64,000 nucleotides of DNA from Aplidium turbinatum (GCA_918807975.1 OU964922.1:6895501-6959500), one strand, 5' to 3'. Positions 23,019 through 35,534 are shown, numbered from the stretch's first letter. Made by a program: numbers and translations. Notes: generated from the letters alone by a model not told the origin.

Positions 23019-24348
23019 AGTATCACAAAACAACGCATCACCAAAATGCTGACGCCTTGAGCCGTCTTCCGTCCAACGATGACACAATTTTTGATGGGGA
23101 GGAAAGTGCAGATGATGTTGATATTGTCTGCGCAATTGATACGTTGGATTCGCAGGTTAGTCATTCCGATTCTTCTACTTTGCGCAAGGAAACTTCCAAG
23201 GATCCAGTCTTGTCTAAAATTATTCGCTTTACACAAGAAGGATGGCCTGCGAAATCAAATGCTAACGATCCAATCAAACAGTTTAGAAGAGGTGCTGATT
23301 CTCTAACAACATGTTATGGTTGTTTATTATATGGTTCTAGAGTAGTTATTCCTTTTAAACTCCGCAATGATATTCTTTCTCTTTTACACGAAGGTCATTT
23401 CGGCATGCAGCGAATGAAACAGCTGGCCAGCACAGCAGTCTACTGGCCCAATATCGATGCGGACATTGTCGACCTCTGCCGAACATGTACTACATGTGGT
23501 GAGCATCAAGCTGCACCAAGCAAGGCTCCTATCCACCCATGGATAGCTCCAGAGAAACCTTGGAGTCGAATTCATGTCGATCACGCTATTAAGTTTTTAG
23601 GTTCCAATTGGCTTATTGTTACCGATGCTTATAGTAAGTAGGCTATCCTTCTATTCACCCAACTTCTTCCGTATCGACGTCTGCTACTATTGATCTTTTA
23701 GAGCAGGATTTTGCCCATTTTGGATACCCCCACTCCATTGTCTCAGACAATGCGACTACGTTTTCTTCAGAAGACTTCAAGAATTATTGTAAAGCTAAGG
23801 GTATAGTCCACATCACTGGAGCACCATACCATCCAGCTACGAATGGTGCTGCAGAGCGTTTGGTGCGCACTTTCAAGCAGGCGTTGAGAAAATCGTCGTT
23901 ACCGCCTAAAAGTGCCACCACTCAATTCTTGATGCAGTTTCGCCGTACGCCTAATGCCAGTGGTTACTCTCCCAGTGAGTTATTAAACCACCGACAACTA
24001 CGTACTAAATTAGATATTTTACTTCCTTCCTCATCTCAGATCACGAAACCATCGACGAGTCCTTCGCCTCGGAAACAAAACCGGAAAACAATTAACTTCG
24101 ATGTTGGTGATCCTTGTCATGCTTTATACTTTGGTTCCAGGCAAAGCCGAAGCCCTCGGTGGGTTTCTGCCGTCGTGGTGAAACGACACGGGAGTCGTAG
24201 TTTGCAGGTTCGAGTAGACCCTCGAGGTCCAATATGGAGACGCCATATCAACCAGCTACGTCCGCGTTACATCTCGCCGGAAGACGGGAACCCAGGGGAG
24301 ACTACTTTCACGTCGTCATCGACAGCTGACGAGTTTCCAGTTCCATCG

Positions 24349-24480
24349 ACGCCGACAGCGACCGAGGATTCATCGACGCCGACAGCGACCGAGGATTCAT
24401 CGACGCCGATTGCGACCGAGGATTTATCGACGCCGATTGCGACCGAGGATTCATCGACGCCGATAGCGACCGACGATCCA
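24349..24480 (+). repeat. 30-bp minisatellite in the 3' part of the Gypsy fossil
   Basis: About four to five units of roughly 30 bp, each containing TCATCGACGCC and GCGACCGAGGAT, encode the repeated peptide STPTATEDS or STPIATEDS. It is a low-complexity tail after the integrase region. Confidence 0.9.
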
Positions 24481-24576
24481 TCATCGTCATCGCATCAAGA
24501 ACAAACATTAAGGCGATCAAAGAGAAGACGCCAACCACCTCTTCGTTATGGGTGGTCATAAATTTTATTGGGGAGG

Positions 24577-24794
24577 TGTTATGTATTTTAGTTTATTTGC
24601 ATTGAAACGATGTACTTTGTTTTCGTTTCCCTCAGGTCTTCTCTTTTGCTTAATATTCATCCGCCTGCTTTTGTTAATTGGCACTTCTCGTTTTGGGCTT
24701 ACTTTGCAGGTATCACACTATATCTTGGTTGTGCAATTTTATAATAAAACAGAATTCCAGTATGACTCTGATTGAATGAGCTAAGAACACAACA
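24577..24794 (+). repeat. Right LTR of the Ty3/Gypsy fossil
   Basis: Same 218-bp length and sequence as the left LTR, with about one visible difference. It is preceded by the purine tract GGGGAGG at 24570-24576. Confidence 0.92.
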
Positions 24795-25516
24795 GGGTCC
24801 TAGGTTTCCAGTCACTTGAATGATGTGCAGGTGAACTAAGAGAAAAAAGAAGCCCCTGAAGCCTGAACATCTGTGCAGTAAACAAGTTAGCCGTCCGAGT
24901 GAAAATACTTTTTTTAATTTGGCCCCTTCTGTCCCAATAAATGAAGCGCTTGTAGGCTACCGGTCTTGAAAACATGTTTCTTCTGTAGCCTGGAAGCATT
25001 TGAAGCTGCTTTTGTGCATGATTGTGTGGTGTCAAACTCGTGAGTGAATGAGCAGCTTTACGTAACTCATCAAAATGGAACATGCATATTGCAAGAAAAT
25101 GTGATGTAATAGAGGAAATCTGAGCTCAGATTCGGATTCAGCACCCCAAAATTCCCCTATATAAATTCTTAAAGTCCATGTAGGAAAAAAAAATTGTTGA
25201 CGAGTATTATTTTTCATACAGTAGGCCAAATATTTTATCCTTTATCCTGTGACTATTTCAACTATTTTTGCTTTAGCTAAACTTTGATGCTCTCCAAAAT
25301 GTTTTTCCACATTTTCTGCTAGTGAAACATAATAGACTATATTCCAGCCAGAAATCGAACAAAAAAGTGTCATAATGATTCTCATTTAAAAATATGTAAA
25401 TGCTAATTGTGGTGTTTAAGCGTAATATAAACTTACGGTAGCCTAAAATAAACCATCGGTCACATGAAAGAGGAAGAGTGAGAAAACTTTTATTTTGTCT
25501 GTTGCGAGAATAGCAT
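24795..25516. other. No gene seen
   Basis: Unassigned DNA between the Gypsy fossil and the second solo-LTR-like element. I recognise none of the small open frames. Confidence 0.4.
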
Positions 25517-26130
25517 TGGTCACAGCGGTAAACCATAATCTCTTCGTGGGAAAATTGTAACATAGGCTAAGATTTCCGGATCCGTTCGTCTGTATGCCAT
25601 GACCGAAAGAAACACTCTTTTGAAACGTCTATTCAAAAAGTGTATTTCTGTAAAAATAGCCCAAGGCTATCGAAAATGAGGTGCAACGCGATACACCACT
25701 AAAGTTGTCCCTACAAAGCAAATTATTTGGATAAAGACGGAAATTTCGTCCAGCTGGCAAGCACTAAGCAAAACAGTTAAAAATGCGACCAACTTTCAAG
25801 TAACAATTTTAAGAATGACGAGAATACATTGCAATATCTCAAACGCACGTAGGCAGCTACTGTGACGTAATAAGGATAAGCAATGATAAGTTATTCAAGC
25901 ACCTGTTCAAGTTTGGCTTACACCTGTTCAAGTTTGGTATACACTTGTTCAAGTAATTAAAGATTTAACGATGACGTAATGTTTCAACAGGTGTTCAAAC
26001 GGTTGTGCAATTCAAGATTTAACGATGATTTAATGTTTGCTTGTTTCTAGCAGCAGTCCATGACGTAAGACGTCAGGTTTAGTAGACAACGGTTCTTATG
26101 TGACGTTTGATATGAAAATTGTCTGTAACA
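25517..26130 (+). mobile_element. Solo-LTR-like TG...CA element, second copy
   Basis: Begins TGGTCACAGCGG and ends CTGTAACA, closely similar along its length to 22451-23018. Both flanks are AGCAT (25512-25516, 26131-26135), its own 5-bp target duplication, so the two copies are independent insertions. CACCTGTTCAAGTTTGG-like short repeats occur near 25899 and 25922. No coding capacity. Confidence 0.8.
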
Positions 26131-26135
26131 AGCAT

Positions 26136-28978
26136 AGAGATTAGCTTTCAGGCTAAGGTTGAAATGGTATAGTTCTGTAAAAAGATACTTAATTTATAGA
26201 TTTAAACCATTTCACAAGAACCCGAGAGTTTTTATCTTTAATGGTAAAACTAAAATCTCTTCCACTATTTAACTTTGAAAACTGACCTGTCTTTTTCATT
26301 ATTTTTCTTTTCCGCAAGAACGCACTTCCTAGCAACAACAACCGCAAATACCTCAAGCGGAACATTTTGTTTAGTGATGGATGAGAACGTGAAATCTTGT
26401 GAAATTTTGTTTGAATTGAAGAAGTTTTGTTTTTATTGATTAGAATACAGTAGTTTGTATCAAATAAATTTTGTTCAACAAGAATTTGCTCCAGAAAGAC
26501 TAACCGTACGTACGTAGCTATACAAACCATAGACTTGCTTTCAGATAAGGAGGCCTTGATGTTTTGACACAAAAGTGTAGACGATCTGTGTAATATTCAT
26601 TATTCAGCCTTTGGTAAGATACTAAATCTTAACTTGTGAAAACGTGTAAAACTTGTGAAAACTGTTTAAACAATATTAATCCTGAATATATTATGAATGA
26701 GATCAGTGCTTGTCATTTTCAAACCTATTTTCTTCTGCTCTTACTACTGTCAGCTGTGTGTTGTGCTAGATTCCTTTTTGACAATTGTACGGCATGCTAT
26801 GTTGATTCCAATGTTTTGTGCGGATTATGCTTCTGTATTATCATACATAGTTTCAGTTCAGTTTGTTTTACACAGCACTGGCTATTCTTTCCATATATTG
26901 TGAATACCGGTAATCGGTATAGCCTTTGAGGCTATATTCACCTGCTCACTCAAGCTGTTCACTCACTCACCTGTTTTATCTCATCTACTCTTCAACAACA
27001 AAGACCGAGACAAGAATAATGAAGAAAAGCTGTGTATCTGTCTTAAAACTTAAAAGCTCATTGCCTTAAAGCTCATAGTTTTTTTTGAAAGATTTCATAC
27101 TTTCTCATTGTGTTTGTGATTGAGATGCCGAGGGATTTCAGTTCGACACTTCCCAGAAGCACTTTTTTCTTTTAACTTGATTCAAATTCGAAGTGACTCA
27201 ATCAATGTGTATACTTTTTGCAGCACATTTTTAATTTGAGCACAAACCAGTTTTTATGCCTTTTTCAACACGAGTTATAAAGTTTAAATGTTGTAGTTTA
27301 ATTTTGCTAAAATTGGAGAATTTCACTTGGTAAGTTTTTCTTCATCAAAAGGGAATGTGACCACATTTGGCGAACAAACTTGCACATGATCTTTGTCGCA
27401 CAACTGTTTGTTCTATATGGCTGAGTCAAATTTTCTTTTAAACTTGCTAGTTAACCTAGGTTAGGGAAATGACTGGTGTGACACACTACATTTTTGCTAC
27501 AAGGTTGGTGGCCATAAAAAATAACAGTAGTTAACTAGTGGTAACTAACTAGTTAACTAGTTAGGCAACTTAATTCAGAAACAAAACAAAGTAGTTTCAT
27601 CAAAGTTGCCTATAATTTGAGGGTTTTTGTTTTGCAATTTTTGTTTTTGTTTTATTGCTGTTGCCTTCATATGTTTATATATGCAACGCAACTTTAAGTT
27701 TTGCAAAAAATACAGATTTGACAATATGCCTTAGTGCATACTGAGGTCAAATATATTGTTTGAGTTAACATGGACAAACATATAGGCTATCCTCAAAGGC
27801 TATATTTACAATCTATGATAAACATAGCCTCTGACATGTTTTTATTTCTTACCATCACAACGTAAAACTGTATATGCCAAACATAGCAGAGGTCTAGAAA
27901 AAAGTAGAAGCGACAATCACACATGATTTACAAAAACATCAATGTCTTTAAATGCTTAACTTTAGTTATTTTACAGCCATTTTGGCATTTTATTCATGAA
28001 TATGAACTTGCTTAGACTGGTACTATTTTTTATTTAGTGAATTTGTATGTTATATTTTAACCAATATGATGTAAAAACAAGATGATATGGCACAGAATGA
28101 AAATTACACTTTAAAAAACAGTTCATGAATAGGGGAAGTACAACATGCTATATTAGTATATGACAGAGAGATGGTGAGGGTCTTTTCACCAAATAGTCTA
28201 ACTAGCTTTATCTTCATTACCCATGTGTGTTAGGCTTTACAATCTACAACAACATCAATGGACTGAAACAATCTTGAAAATGACATTATGAACACTACGT
28301 TCTGTACGAAGTTGTTTTCTGTCAAGCCACCCACAACAAATAAGAAATTAAGTTGCAAGTACATCAGCCCTTTTATTTTTAGTGTTTAAATATTTTTTCT
28401 CACATTTTAAGGTTTAGCTTTGGTAGAGAGGTACTTTTTAAAAACCATAGACAGACAATCGATAACAACTTAATAACATTTCCAAACAAAATTGTCAAAA
28501 TGTTTCATGTCAGCCCAAGTCACTCAAAGCTTTTTCTATTTAAGAAGACCATAATGAGGAAAAAAGTTGAAAAGCATTGCTCTAGTCTGATTTTTTGTTT
28601 TATTACTGTAATATTGTAGTTAACATTGTATATGTATAATTGTATATATTATTTTAATATTGTAGTAGGGAGCAGCTGACTATATGACCAAATGGTCGTT
28701 TGCTGCTCCAAGCTAATCAGATTGAATCATTCAACACCTATAATATGCATTTCTCTATGTTTATGAATTGTAGGTACAGTATGTATGTTATTGTTGTGTA
28801 TCGTAGCCTACTGTTATAGAATATGATTAGCAAATAAAGTTATTTATCTCTAACCTAAAAACGATAATGTTTAATGCCAACCAAAAAGCTAATACTGGTA
28901 GTAACTATCCATTATTTTAATCAAGCATATTATGATTTGCAGGATTTTTTTCTTTCTGTTGTAGTATTTGCACTGATC
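26136..28978. other. Intergenic and upstream region of the WDR93-like gene
   Basis: AT-rich, with no recognisable gene. A short ACTAGTTAACTAGTTA-type palindromic run lies near 27530-27565. A possible splice acceptor (TTCTGTTGTAG at about 28964) lies shortly before the chosen start codon, so a 5' untranslated exon may be upstream. Confidence 0.4.
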
Positions 28979-31009
28979 ATGCCAGTTTATATACGGGCAG
29001 GACAACTTGACATACCAGCCCCATCCATCAGTTCAGTCGGAAGCGATGATGAAGCAGACTCATTCATTGTTGATCCAGATCAAATATTTGATCAACTTCC
29101 ACATCCCTATCGTTTGATCGACAAATGTCTCAATCAAATTTTAGATGACGCTTGGGAAGTTAGTGTAGAGAGAGAACAAAAGCGAATGGAAGAAGCAATG
29201 AGGATATTACCACCAGTGTGTCATCCTTCGTCAACTGTTGAAGAATTTGCCAACCAGTCATGTACATGTCACAGTGATGATAACCGTTACATATTTGTTG
29301 GCTTCTCAACTGGAGAACTTGCTGCCTTCGATTCAGCAACATACAATCGTATAGTAGATTGGAACAGCACTGACTTCAATGCTTGTTTTGATCACATGAC
29401 ATGTACTGTCATTGGTCCAGATGTGCATCTCATAGCTGCTATTGATGATATGGGATTTGCCTATTTGTTTGTATTTGTTAATGAAACTTTTCAAGTGATC
29501 CACCTGATGAACGAGCAACCAGAGGGGAGTCCTAAATCAAATGCAACAAGATTTAATCTTTCCAAGCACGGAGACTACTGCGGCTTAGCTTTGGAATGTG
29601 AGGATGCCTCGTGGTTTGACATTTATAAACTTCCTCGAGACGCTTGGCTTCGCGAAATTGAAACAGCCCAAAGAGAAGCAACCAAACGTGCTCAAACAAG
29701 TTCTGAGAGCATAGCAGTAACCAATAGTACCACTGATGTACCTGTAGCACAGTCAGAAGTACTTGAATATAAGTTCTCTGCCATGACTGCTGTGCTAAAG
29801 GTCAGGGGCCCGGCTCCTCTTATTGGCAACAATGCACAGATGCAACAAGACAACGTAGAGAAAGTAGGTTTACACAACACTGTTGGAAATGGAGGAACTC
29901 ATTTATTCACACAGACTCATCTAGATATCCGGAGAGCCATGATAAAGAATGTGTATGAGGAACTGCAATCACATGACATAGGGGATGCTACTCCAACGAC
30001 TCCTATGTGGCATTTTCTTCTTCCCAGCCGTATGCAGCCGGAGACTATAGGGTCTCCAGAAAACATTCCCGTGTCAGTTTGTGTGTGGTGGAAAAATTCA
30101 TGCATGGCTCAAGTTTATCCCCTTCACACCCTAGGCAAAAACGTCAAGGACATAGAACTGAAACCAGACCTTGTGTGGCCAATGTGTGGTATTATTACAG
30201 CGTCAACTGTCAGTGATTGCACAAACATTGTAGCATTTGGATTTGAAAGTGGACTGGTCAGTGTACTAGACAAGCATTTGTGTATACCCCGAGGGATTGT
30301 ATATGTTGGACATTCATCCGCTGTGAAAGAAATCTGCATCATAGATGGGTCTTTAATCGGCTCTCCATCCGTGGTCAGCAACCCACCCCCCATATTTTGT
30401 TTGATAGGTCTCAGCAATGGTGCTGTTGTATTTTTAGATTGCGCGGTAAACCAGTGCAGAACCATCATACCCCCATCCGGTACCTCACAAGAACAAAGCA
30501 TTTATATCAAACCTTTGGTTGATAGATGTCAAGTATTTCTATACAGCACAGAAACCACTGGTGCAAAACTTTGCGACACCTTGACTGGGAATATTGTTTG
30601 TGAACTTGGTGTGACGGAGTCCCTTGAAGATCCCAAATGTAGATTGACATTTTCTTTTGATGGAGGATTTTTGTTTGTTAAAAACGATGATTTAACCGTT
30701 CATTCGTTCTGCTTAAGAGATTACCCGATTCTGAGTAACTTCCAGCGAGATAATTCTCGCATCGTTCCTTCTTTGATCGTTAAAGAAACTGTTGAAGAAA
30801 GATGTCAACGGCTTCTTACTGAACGGATCAACAAACAATCCAGGCGAACCAGCGAGATGGCATCCAGATGGCGATCCATGAAAAAGGAATTGTCCATTTT
30901 ATTGAACACAAAACTTCCCGATTCGCGCAGCAATTCCAACGCAACTTCCACTCCTTCGTCCAAATCGTCGCCAAGTATTGAGCCGATTACGTCGCGACTA
31001 ATGCGGTAA
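28979..31009 (+). CDS. WDR93: WDR93-like WD-repeat protein, intronless coding region
   Basis: A single frame of 676 residues from MPVYIRAGQLDIPAP, close to vertebrate WDR93 in length. Family resemblance, from memory: LPHPYRLIDKCLNQILDDAW at 39-58 (WDR93 proteins have LPxPxRMINK...SWE), WFDIYKLPRDAWLREIE near 214-230, WHFLLPSRM near 343, and DLVWPMCG near 395. WD-like beta-strand blocks include YIFVGFSTGELAAFDSATYN near 104-123 and NIVAFGFESGLVSVLDKHL near 417-435. The C-terminus (VEERCQRLLTERINKQSRR) is basic and probably helical, with a serine-rich tail. WDR93 (FAP297 in Chlamydomonas) belongs to the C1d projection of the axonemal central pair, so a role in motile cilia or sperm flagella is inferred. 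I prefer this start to the ATG at 28874 because the added residues are hydrophobic and end in an acceptor-like site. The complete absence of introns is odd, since vertebrate WDR93 is multi-exonic. Confidence 0.75.
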   Translation: MPVYIRAGQLDIPAPSISSVGSDDEADSFIVDPDQIFDQLPHPYRLIDKCLNQILDDAWEVSVEREQKRMEEAMRILPPVCHPSSTVEEFANQSCTCHSDDNRYIFVGFSTGELAAFDSATYNRIVDWNSTDFNACFDHMTCTVIGPDVHLIAAIDDMGFAYLFVFVNETFQVIHLMNEQPEGSPKSNATRFNLSKHGDYCGLALECEDASWFDIYKLPRDAWLREIETAQREATKRAQTSSESIAVTNSTTDVPVAQSEVLEYKFSAMTAVLKVRGPAPLIGNNAQMQQDNVEKVGLHNTVGNGGTHLFTQTHLDIRRAMIKNVYEELQSHDIGDATPTTPMWHFLLPSRMQPETIGSPENIPVSVCVWWKNSCMAQVYPLHTLGKNVKDIELKPDLVWPMCGIITASTVSDCTNIVAFGFESGLVSVLDKHLCIPRGIVYVGHSSAVKEICIIDGSLIGSPSVVSNPPPIFCLIGLSNGAVVFLDCAVNQCRTIIPPSGTSQEQSIYIKPLVDRCQVFLYSTETTGAKLCDTLTGNIVCELGVTESLEDPKCRLTFSFDGGFLFVKNDDLTVHSFCLRDYPILSNFQRDNSRIVPSLIVKETVEERCQRLLTERINKQSRRTSEMASRWRSMKKELSILLNTKLPDSRSNSNATSTPSSKSSPSIEPITSRLMR

Positions 31010-31500
31010 CAAACTGACAAAAAAAATGCAAACAGATTAATTGTCATTTAAAGAACTCTATTAAAACTAATGCAACGTTTGCAAACGTTACATTAATAGA
31101 AAAAGGGCCTGATTTTCAGACTAGAATGGTTATCCATGTCTTGCATTAAAGCCTATATGTATAATATGGCTTTTGTATTAAAAAAAGGAAAGGAATATCT
31201 TCTGACACATGCTACTCACAAGCCACCACAATATTATTTTTGATATGAACGACTCGGTTGCATGTCTTGCAATAGAAATGAATTTGTTTTCACGTGTGTC
31301 AGCTCAATCTTAAACAGCTAAAAAATTCATCTTCAGTCACACTTATTCTTATTTCTGTATGAATTATCATCATCTTAACTGAAAATAATTTGACAGATCG
31401 GAATCGATGGTTTAGCTGTTTAGATTAAACTGTCTGGTCTGAAAATAAATTTGCTTAAATCATTCTTGCGTGTAATTTATTTTAAAAGGTCACTTCAACT
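31010..31500 (+). promoter_or_regulatory. 3' untranslated region with polyadenylation signal
   Basis: AT-rich sequence after the WDR93-like stop. AATAAA at 31444-31449 is the first clear canonical polyadenylation signal on this strand. Confidence 0.45.
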
Positions 31501-34500
31501 CATTCAAATGTTTTGTACTAGATGAGATGCTGCAGCAACTTGGAAGAGAAACACCGATTTTTTCAGAGTGATGCAAATTCTTCCTGTTTCTTAATGACCT
31601 TTAAGGCACAAGAGATTATCTTATTTATCATAGTTTGTGTTTGTACAAATCGCATGCTAAGTTTATTGGTATGTTCTACTTGAAAAGTGTAGTTTTCTGA
31701 TATGTTTCAAGGAATGATTTCAAGTGCCAAACTCCGTGTACTTGTGATTAGGTATGTTATCTATAATATAGCCGCCACATCGGCTTTAAAACCGCGCATG
31801 GTTTTCCTTATATATTTGTGAAGTGACTGGTCTGTTACTTTTATGTTTAAGTTTTGTACGTTTCAAAACATGGTAAGCTCTTCTGGTGCAAAAGAAGCAG
31901 AACTACCACAAGATGTTGTTACTGCGCCTTGTAGGCTTAACAGATTGGCTTAACTTAGCCTACACCAGAAAAGCGTGTTTCGTGCTTTAAAATTTAATTA
32001 CTGATGACCTGTCTCATTCATTCGTTTTGTTCGTCTGTTTTTGCTATTTACTGATATTTCTCCTTCGCTCCATTGCCTAAGTCAGTACCGTAGATCAACA
32101 ATTTGTGAAGTAAAAGATTTATAGTAGCCTACGTTTTTCCATTACACTGTTAAACGTTCTGTTATAAAATTGGATAGGCCTAGTTGTTTTTCAAAAATAC
32201 ATTAAAATATTGTAAGGTTATTGATCATAGCAGTTGATGCTCAGCTCGTATTGACATAGCTTTCAAAATCCGTATGGCCGGAATACACCACACCAGTGAA
32301 GCCAAGGTTAACCTGCAAGCTGTAGCAAATTTCAAGTTAAGTGTGAAAGGTAGATGTAGCGGACGCGGTAGTCAACACGCGCGCTCATATAGGCTACAGC
32401 CGTCAATGAGGACGGCGACATTCCTGGGCATAACTGGCGAGGAATGACCAGGACACGAAGTCGTCTTCTCTACTGCCTTGTTTATCGACTGAACTTAACA
32501 GAATAATGCTTGGTCACAACTAGAGTTCTTCAAGGCTGCGTTATTTATTAACTCGGCTTCAAACTGCCGAAGAACAGAATCCAAACACACCGAACGACTA
32601 AATAACTGCACTACCAAAACTTAGTTCAGCATACTGGCGTACTACATTATTAACTTCATTACAAAGGAAAGAACTTTAACTTCGGAAAGGAAGAACTTCG
32701 TTTTCACTTTCATTTACAATTGCATCTTGATTGAAAAATAGAATTTTACATATTAGGCCTACCCTTTACAAATTGCATCTTTTTCTTACAGGTTACATTT
32801 CACCAGCCACATCCTACAAGCTACTTTCTACAAGCCTTTCTACATCCTTGATTACAACATCTATAGCCTATCATAGTTTCAGTTTCTTAAAAAGAACTCC
32901 AGTTTTGATTGGAGAGGCGCAGCCACAAGCATCGCAAACTCTACACGCGACCACATAACGCAACACAACAGTAGATCTACGTGTCGATGAAGTAGCCTAC
33001 AGTAGAAATGCGATTCAGGCATAATGCAAAAATTGATTACAAGACTGCATTCCGAGAGCACGCGGTATTTGTTAATTGGAGAAGAAGTTTCTTGAATTGG
33101 ACTTGACGTCAGTGAAGTGACGCGCGTTACGTCAGAGAAAATAGCTCTCGAGCGCCACAGTAGACTAGATTTTAAAAACATTTAATGAGAATAAATAAAC
33201 GTGAGTCATTGCGTTACTGTGAGCTAGTTTTGTGAAATGCCAACAGATGTTCGTTGTAAATTTTCGAAAATTCTTAATTCCATTCTTCTGCAAATGACAG
33301 GCATTCGGCCGTGGTGCTTCTAAATTAAGCTAGGCCCTCTTGTGTTTCATGTTTTCAACATGGCACCCTTTTACCAGGGGACAAACTTCAATTGTCTCTC
33401 CAACCATCATTAAACTTCATTTCTTATTATTAGGTTTATGCATGTAGAGGGAATAATGCAAAACATTGTGATATCCTGTCGATAAAGAATAGCATGAACA
33501 GGCGATAACCAAATGTCCATGGAATATTATTTCTCTGCACCTGTGATTCTTCAAATATCACCACTGATCAACAATTTTTCAAGGTAGTTTAGCTTCCAAG
33601 ATGAAGTTTTTTTGCACTTTGAGAGCGTAGGCTACATTGAAATAGCGTAGCCTATGTCAGTTTAAATATTTTATTTTGCATTTCTACGTTTAGTAATAGG
33701 CACTGTCTGTAAAGCCTACACAAGTTTTCAATTTTTTGTGTGGTTGCAGCCTAGGCCTCATCTACATCATAGCCTACCTTATTAAAAGTCTTGGTAGGCT
33801 ATCCTTAACACAGCCCACAACAGCAACGATCAGTGAAATAATTAGCTTACATGCTCGAAAATTCAACACAGTAGTCTAGGCCAGCCGTGCTCAACTAGGG
33901 GTCCGTGAAAGCTTACATTCTTATTTGACGTCAGCTGCATAGCCAAGTGTCAAATAAGAATGGAAGCTGCATAGTGCACAGCCGAGTGGACACAAAAATT
34001 GGCTTCATTATGCCTTCCCGTTCACTAATCTAAATCTTCAAACATCAGGTGTAAGCCTGGATACGACAAACATTTGATGCATATTGAAAAATTCTATTGG
34101 TATGCTGTTGTCAAATAAACCTTAAACTCTGCCCCATTAAACACATACATAATTATATGAAATCCAGAGTCTCTAATTTTTTGGGGGTTCACTTTTTCAG
34201 CAAACTTTCTTGTAGCCTACGGTACGGTACCTATTTTAAAAGCTCTGGATGGGGTTCAACCCCCGAGTTCAACCGTGTAATCACCACTTGTTAGTTGTAT
34301 TTGAAATGCAAGTTAGACTCTGCGCCACTGATCAAATCTCTTCCCACGCTCATCGTTAAATGCTGCTCCATGGTTTGGTAAAAACAATAAGACCTGAGTT
34401 ATAAACAACATGATCCTTTCGCGTTTCAGTTAAAGTTTGCCAATCTGAGAGAGATCATGCGGAACGAGCTGATCGGAGATTCCTTCAATTTTTTGGCTGT

Positions 34501-35534
34501 AGCATTAAAATAAAATAAAAAAACAGTCGCCAATTTATTTATTTTTATGTTGATTTGTTGTCTACAAAGGTTGAATAAATCTAAAAAAAAAACTAATCTG
34601 CAGGCTGGGTTTCAACTCTCTTGAACAAGTAGCTAAGTGAAAGTGCACAACAGAGCCTGTGAGGAAATTTCTTCATTTATAATAATAGTAATATTAAAGT
34701 TCAATAGTAAGGAAATTTGTGAAGAAATCTAGGCCTATCATATTTTGGAGGAGAAATAGACTCATAAACAAACTCTTGCTAGTCATTCAGAAATATTGCA
34801 GTCCCAACTGAAGAACTACTGTAAAACTTTATATTTTTATATGAAGTGGCTATTATTACCCACTTATTGCCATGGTTACAATCAGGTGTTGCCAGAGTTA
34901 GGATTAAAGTTAAGAAGGGTTAGAGTTAGGAATAAGGTTAGGGTTTTGATCTTTGCCCAGGACTAAAAAAAAAATTCCAAAATACAACTTTTTGTTTTCA
35001 ACAGCTTTAAATTTTTCTCAAGTTAGGGAAGAATTCCTTATCTGGCAACGCTATTGAAGCTATATTCACACTATATTATAATCATGGTGTAAATATAGCC
35101 ACAACCTATATTATATGTTCATAAGATTTTAGCTTTTGGACTAGGCTAGTTCTTGATAACTTGGAGTTTATGACTTTTTATGCTGTAAAGATAAGTAGAA
35201 ATGAACTACCGTAATAAGCACATTAGTTTGTTGGTTTTGAATCTTTATCCTCTGACTGACAAAGCTTTGATAAGTTATTTCTGGTATTTTCGTATACCGG
35301 TTACTTGTAGAGGCTTTTAACGCAGGGCCAGTTGCCGAGATTGACAGAGTGAAGTTTTTCAATTGTTGAAGTGTTGTTTCTATGGAGTTATTCCAGCCAT
35401 TAGGTGCCGGTGAATGAAGAAAAGTTCTTAGAATGTGATGCTCAAGCGCACACCCTGAGAGTCGAACCAGCGCTGCTTGATCTTAAATCTTCTTTGTGCA
35501 TAAAGTCACACACTAATCAACTAAGCTATTGGAG
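31501..35534. other. Intergenic DNA, no gene recognised
   Basis: No coding similarity seen. At 33888 CAGCCGTGCTCAACTAGGGG resembles a hAT terminus, followed by a short inverted repeat built on TTCTTATTTGAC and GTCAAATAAGAA (33920-33961). Its far end is not clear. Words of the TAGGCTAC/GTAGCCTA type are dense at 31.9-34.3 kb. A run of GTTAGGG-like words lies at 34900-34950. Confidence 0.4.

Larger units (their letters stand above)
19376..24794 (+). mobile_element. Ty3/Gypsy LTR retrotransposon fossil, young but broken
   Basis: Two 218-bp LTRs (19376-19593, 24577-24794) enclose gag and pol in the usual order. Gag lies at about 19728-20700, with a glutamine-rich coiled-coil N-terminus and two CCHC knuckles near 20556-20670. 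A protease remnant follows near 20790. Reverse transcriptase with YLDD lies at about 21220-21960, RNase H at about 21960-22450 and 23020-23060, and integrase with an HHCC zinc region and core at about 23370-24000. A short peptide-repeat tail lies at 24349-24480. A priming-site-like TGGCGACGAGG follows the left LTR and a purine tract GGGGAGG precedes the right one. Another element (22451-23018) has inserted in it. The LTRs look all but identical, so the insertion is recent, yet the coding part carries roughly half a dozen breaks. A Mag-like lineage is possible. No matching target duplication is seen. Confidence 0.92.

Noticed and set aside
24548-24775. 75-residue frame as a gene
   Set aside because: It lies in the LTR of the Gypsy fossil, and the same frame recurs in the left LTR.
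28874-28978. Upstream ATG extending the WDR93-like protein by 35 residues
   Set aside because: The extra residues are hydrophobic, lack family similarity, and end next to an acceptor-like TTGTAG. The ATG at 28979 gives the expected N-terminus and length.
34900-34950. Interstitial telomere from GTTAGGG-like words
   Set aside because: The words are irregular and few, and unlike a head-to-tail TTAGGG array.
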